Shown here piece after piece: positions 28,679-30,459 of a stretch of 30,459 nucleotides of DNA. The notes under the pieces are model-generated. The model ran no database searches and had not been told where the DNA came from. It saw only the letters and a program-made list of their open reading frames with translations. Within the stretch, counting starts at the first letter, position 1, and each line of letters starts with the position of its first letter. Source of the stretch: a virus. The stretch covers positions 1 to 30,459 of IMG/VR virus record IMGVR_UViG_3300030328_002792, one strand, 5' to 3'. The position numbers and the translations under genes were made by a program.

Positions 28679-29644
28679 TCACCACGGGATATTGTACATT
28701 TCTTTTTGAATTTTTCTATATTCTTCTATATCGTCAAGTATACCACTTTTCATGATATACCGGCCTATGGTTTCACTACATTGGGGGACAATGGCATTTC
28801 CTAGGGCTTTAAATCTGTCCACCCGATTGGAAATCCCATCATCCATTCTACAAAGCGGGGATTCAATCGGTGTTGTGTTCCAATAGTTTCTTTTGTGTAT
28901 CCTTCCATTTTCGCCGCTTCTATATTCAAACTGTTTTTTCTTTTCCACTGTGACATCGTGCAAGGATTGTTTTTCGCTTCGTTCGTGGATGGTGTTGGAA
29001 GGTTCACACCTTGTTCCATCATCAATTGGATTTGAATTCCAAGATCTATTGGAATATTCCCTTTTGTGTTGTATTTCTTTTGATATTTTTCGTTCCTCTT
29101 TTTCCACAATTCCAAATTTCTTAATTGTGTACATTTTAACGGGGTACGCAACAAAAAAGATCCTTTCTCTTTGATGCGGCGCGCCTTCATCCGATGCACG
29201 TACATCGATCCATTCCACATCATACCCGATTTTGGATAGCGATGAGATGACGATATCCATTCCTCGTTCTTTTTGAGTGATTGCTGTGACATTTTCAGCG
29301 ATTGCGATTCGTGGTCGTACCATATTAATGATTCGTAACATTTCAAACCAAAGACCGGACCGCGCACCATTGGCGATTCCTTTTCGTTTTCCGGCTTGAC
29401 TGATATCTTGACATGGGAAGCCTCCGCAAATAATGTCCACAATGTCAATTGTTCCATGTTTGATCTCCTTTATATCATCATAGATTGGAACATCCGTCCA
29501 ATGTTTTTTCAATACCTTTTGGGCAAATGCGTTTTGTTCACACTGCCAAATGGTTTTTGAATTTGGAATTGCACGTTCCAAACCTAATTCAAAACCACCG
29601 ATTCCGGAAAATAATGATCCAATTGTTATTTGTTTATTCATCAT
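28679..29644 (-). CDS. DNA cytosine-5 methyltransferase
   Basis: 321 residues. Motif I LFSGIGGFELGLE (11-23), motif IV GGFPCQDIS (74-82, catalytic C78), motif VI ENVTA (117-121), motif VIII QRERIFFVA (158-166), and near the C-terminus motif X ALGNAIVPQCSETIG. The target-recognition region between VIII and X is short and of unknown specificity. The enzyme adds a methyl group to cytosine C5, probably for anti-restriction. It lies between terminase genes. A second gene in the +1 frame covers most of it (see 28801-29457); all motifs here are in one intact frame. Confidence 0.93.
   Translation of the reverse strand: MMNKQITIGSLFSGIGGFELGLERAIPNSKTIWQCEQNAFAQKVLKKHWTDVPIYDDIKEIKHGTIDIVDIICGGFPCQDISQAGKRKGIANGARSGLWFEMLRIINMVRPRIAIAENVTAITQKERGMDIVISSLSKIGYDVEWIDVRASDEGAPHQRERIFFVAYPVKMYTIKKFGIVEKEERKISKEIQHKREYSNRSWNSNPIDDGTRCEPSNTIHERSEKQSLHDVTVEKKKQFEYRSGENGRIHKRNYWNTTPIESPLCRMDDGISNRVDRFKALGNAIVPQCSETIGRYIMKSGILDDIEEYRKIQKEMYNIPW
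28801..29457 (-). CDS. Overlapping gene nested in the cytosine methyltransferase, +1 frame
   Basis: 218 residues entirely inside the methyltransferase gene on the same strand, +1 frame. The ATG has a textbook AAAGGAG (29471-29465) 7 bases upstream, which does not lie at any methyltransferase start. The protein carries YPKSGMMWNG (74-83), LPTPSTNEAKNN (153-164) and LNPRFVEWMMGFPIGWTDL (198-216). As I remember, such motifs recur in phage proteins found with cytosine methyltransferases, which suggests a conserved overlapping family; I could not search. Both frames keep conserved motifs over the last ~60 bases, a strong sign of dual coding. Function unknown, perhaps linked to target recognition. 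Confidence 0.7.
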   Translation of the reverse strand: MEQLTLWTLFAEASHVKISVKPENEKESPMVRGPVFGLKCYESLIWYDHESQSLKMSQQSLKKNEEWISSSHRYPKSGMMWNGSMYVHRMKARRIKEKGSFLLRTPLKCTQLRNLELWKKRNEKYQKKYNTKGNIPIDLGIQIQLMMEQGVNLPTPSTNEAKNNPCTMSQWKRKNSLNIEAAKMEGYTKETIGTQHRLNPRFVEWMMGFPIGWTDLKP

Positions 29645-29876
29645 TTAACATATCCAACATATCATGAACAATTGGAAAAAATTTTTTATATTGATTACCA
29701 ATAATATTATATGATACATGATCCATTGCTTCCTCATATGTCAAACCTAATTGAATAAATCCATCAATTAACAATTCATAATCATATAACCAAGATTGAT
29801 ATACCAAATGATATCCAACTATACATGAATCAAATATATCTTTTGGTTTAATATGCATTGTATTATCATTTATCAT
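29634..29876 (-). CDS. Small hypothetical protein (80 residues)
   Basis: Acidic, rich in Tyr, Ile and Asp, helical overall, no known motif. It overlaps the small terminase gene by 11 bases at its start and the methyltransferase by 11 bases at its end, so it belongs to the operon. AGG 10 bases before the ATG is a weak site. Function unknown. Confidence 0.6.
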   Translation of the reverse strand: MINDNTMHIKPKDIFDSCIVGYHLVYQSWLYDYELLIDGFIQLGLTYEEAMDHVSYNIIGNQYKKFFPIVHDMLDMLNDE

Positions 29877-30393
29877 TTGTATTTAACCTGATAACGTTTC
29901 CACTTTCATGTGCTTCAATCACTTCTAATAATTCGTGTCTGATGATTGGTGGTAAATTGACAAATGCATCAATCAAAAGGCGTTTGTGTTCATCCATTGA
30001 CATTTCGCGTAACTCATCGCCGGCCGCTTCAATGTATTCCAACATTTCATTGTGTACTTGTATTTGTAATTTGTGGAATGATGGAAGGGAATGAACAACA
30101 CGCTCAACACGGGCCGTTTCAATATCGTTTGATATCTCCATCAATTTCATTCTACGAAAAAGAATTGGATCGTCCGGAATATTAGACGATGTTATTTGAT
30201 TTGGATTGGAATTTTGAACATTGGATGTTTTTTCCAGGTCTTTCTTTTTTCCACTTTTGATTGTTCGCGAAATGGTGGATTTAGAAACACCATATTTTTT
30301 TGAAAGCGCATCCATCGAAATATCATTGGTTTGATATTCATGAAGGATTGCGATTTTTTCCGCTGGCGTTAATTGGCGTTTCATTTTAGTCAT
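29866..30393 (-). CDS. terS: Terminase small subunit
   Basis: 175 residues from ATG 30393. An N-terminal helix-turn-helix (about 8-40: TPAEKIAILHEYQT ... LSKKYGVSKSTISRTIKSG) recognises the packaging site. It is followed by a basic linker and a helical oligomerisation region (about 75-150), the usual plan of phage TerS rings. It lies upstream of terL, with three genes between. The frame could start at 30417, but the -10 box at 30426-30421 would put that ATG at or before the transcription start, so I prefer 30393. Confidence 0.75.
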   Translation of the reverse strand: MTKMKRQLTPAEKIAILHEYQTNDISMDALSKKYGVSKSTISRTIKSGKKKDLEKTSNVQNSNPNQITSSNIPDDPILFRRMKLMEISNDIETARVERVVHSLPSFHKLQIQVHNEMLEYIEAAGDELREMSMDEHKRLLIDAFVNLPPIIRHELLEVIEAHESGNVIRLNTNDK

Positions 30394-30420
30394 GCAACAT
30401 CCCATATATTGTTCCATTTC

Positions 30421-30429
30421 ATTATAACA
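30421..30429 (-). promoter_or_regulatory. Extended -10 promoter of the terminase operon
   Basis: On the minus strand TG-T-TATAAT, a perfect extended -10 (TATAAT at 30426-30421). A TTGACC at 30454-30449 is 22 bases away, too far for a normal -35, so the extended -10 probably carries the promoter. Confidence 0.6.
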
Positions 30430-30459
30430 TACCGAGAGAAAATGTGGCGGTCAACAATA

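Noticed and set aside
28801-29644. Frameshifted or broken cytosine methyltransferase
   Set aside because: All methyltransferase motifs from I to X are in one uninterrupted frame, so the +1 ORF is not a displaced part of it.
1-30459. tRNA, rRNA, insertion sequences or integrase/attachment site
   Set aside because: No cloverleaf, transposase, recombinase or duplicated att-like core was recognised by eye; a tool search could still find a weak one.
1-30459. Apparent enrichment of GGATG/CATCC and ACCGG/CCGGT words
   Set aside because: Striking by eye, but it largely follows codon and residue bias (ATGGAT, CCGGT); without counting against a background model no claim can be made.

Overview
This window looks like most of the genome of a tailed double-stranded DNA phage with a long non-contractile tail (siphovirus type). 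The evidence is one continuous head-to-tail structural set: small and large terminase, portal, scaffold, major capsid protein, connector, tail tube, frameshifted tail chaperones, tape measure and tail tip, followed by a lysis group. No sheath or contractile baseplate gene is visible. The DNA is AT-rich. Genes carry good Shine-Dalgarno sites (AGGAGG type), promoters are sigma70-like (TTGACA, 17 bp, TATAAT-like), and nine consensus DnaA boxes are present. Together these suggest a host with ordinary sigma70 and DnaA. A GRKSLNEIKE motif in a phage-borne RNA polymerase alpha C-terminal domain hints weakly at a proteobacterial host. No integrase was seen.

Layout. 1-1216 (+): two tandem, partly near-identical adenine methyltransferases, the first cut by the window edge. 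1217-2951: small accessory genes, two of them in matching promoter/leader/terminator cassettes. 6577-2948 (-): a replication/regulation operon of alphaCTD fusion, HTH protein, RusA resolvase, winged-helix initiator with internal iterons, zinc-finger protein, second HTH protein and HNH endonuclease. 6578-6700: divergent promoter/operator switch region. 6701-7409 (+): small membrane protein and DnaQ-like exonuclease. 20718-7378 (-): major capsid protein through connector, tail and lysis genes. 20883-24013 (+): tail fibre operon and two small genes, inserted between the two halves of the head module. 24065-24193: nine DnaA boxes. 30393-24194 (-): terS, C5-cytosine methyltransferase (with a nested gene in another frame), terL, portal, scaffold, two paralogous HTH proteins and small ORFs.

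How it may work together. The phage carries an initiator, resolvase and exonuclease but no visible polymerase or helicase, so it probably borrows the host replisome, which the DnaA boxes may help recruit or titrate. The alphaCTD fusion, several small HTH proteins and UP-like AT-rich promoter upstream regions suggest active control of host RNA polymerase. Three DNA methyltransferases probably protect the genome from restriction.

Most noteworthy: (1) a 218-codon gene with its own Shine-Dalgarno nested in the +1 frame of the cytosine methyltransferase; (2) the alphaCTD fusion; (3) the nine-box DnaA array; (4) a complete -1 frameshift signal in the tail chaperone gene.
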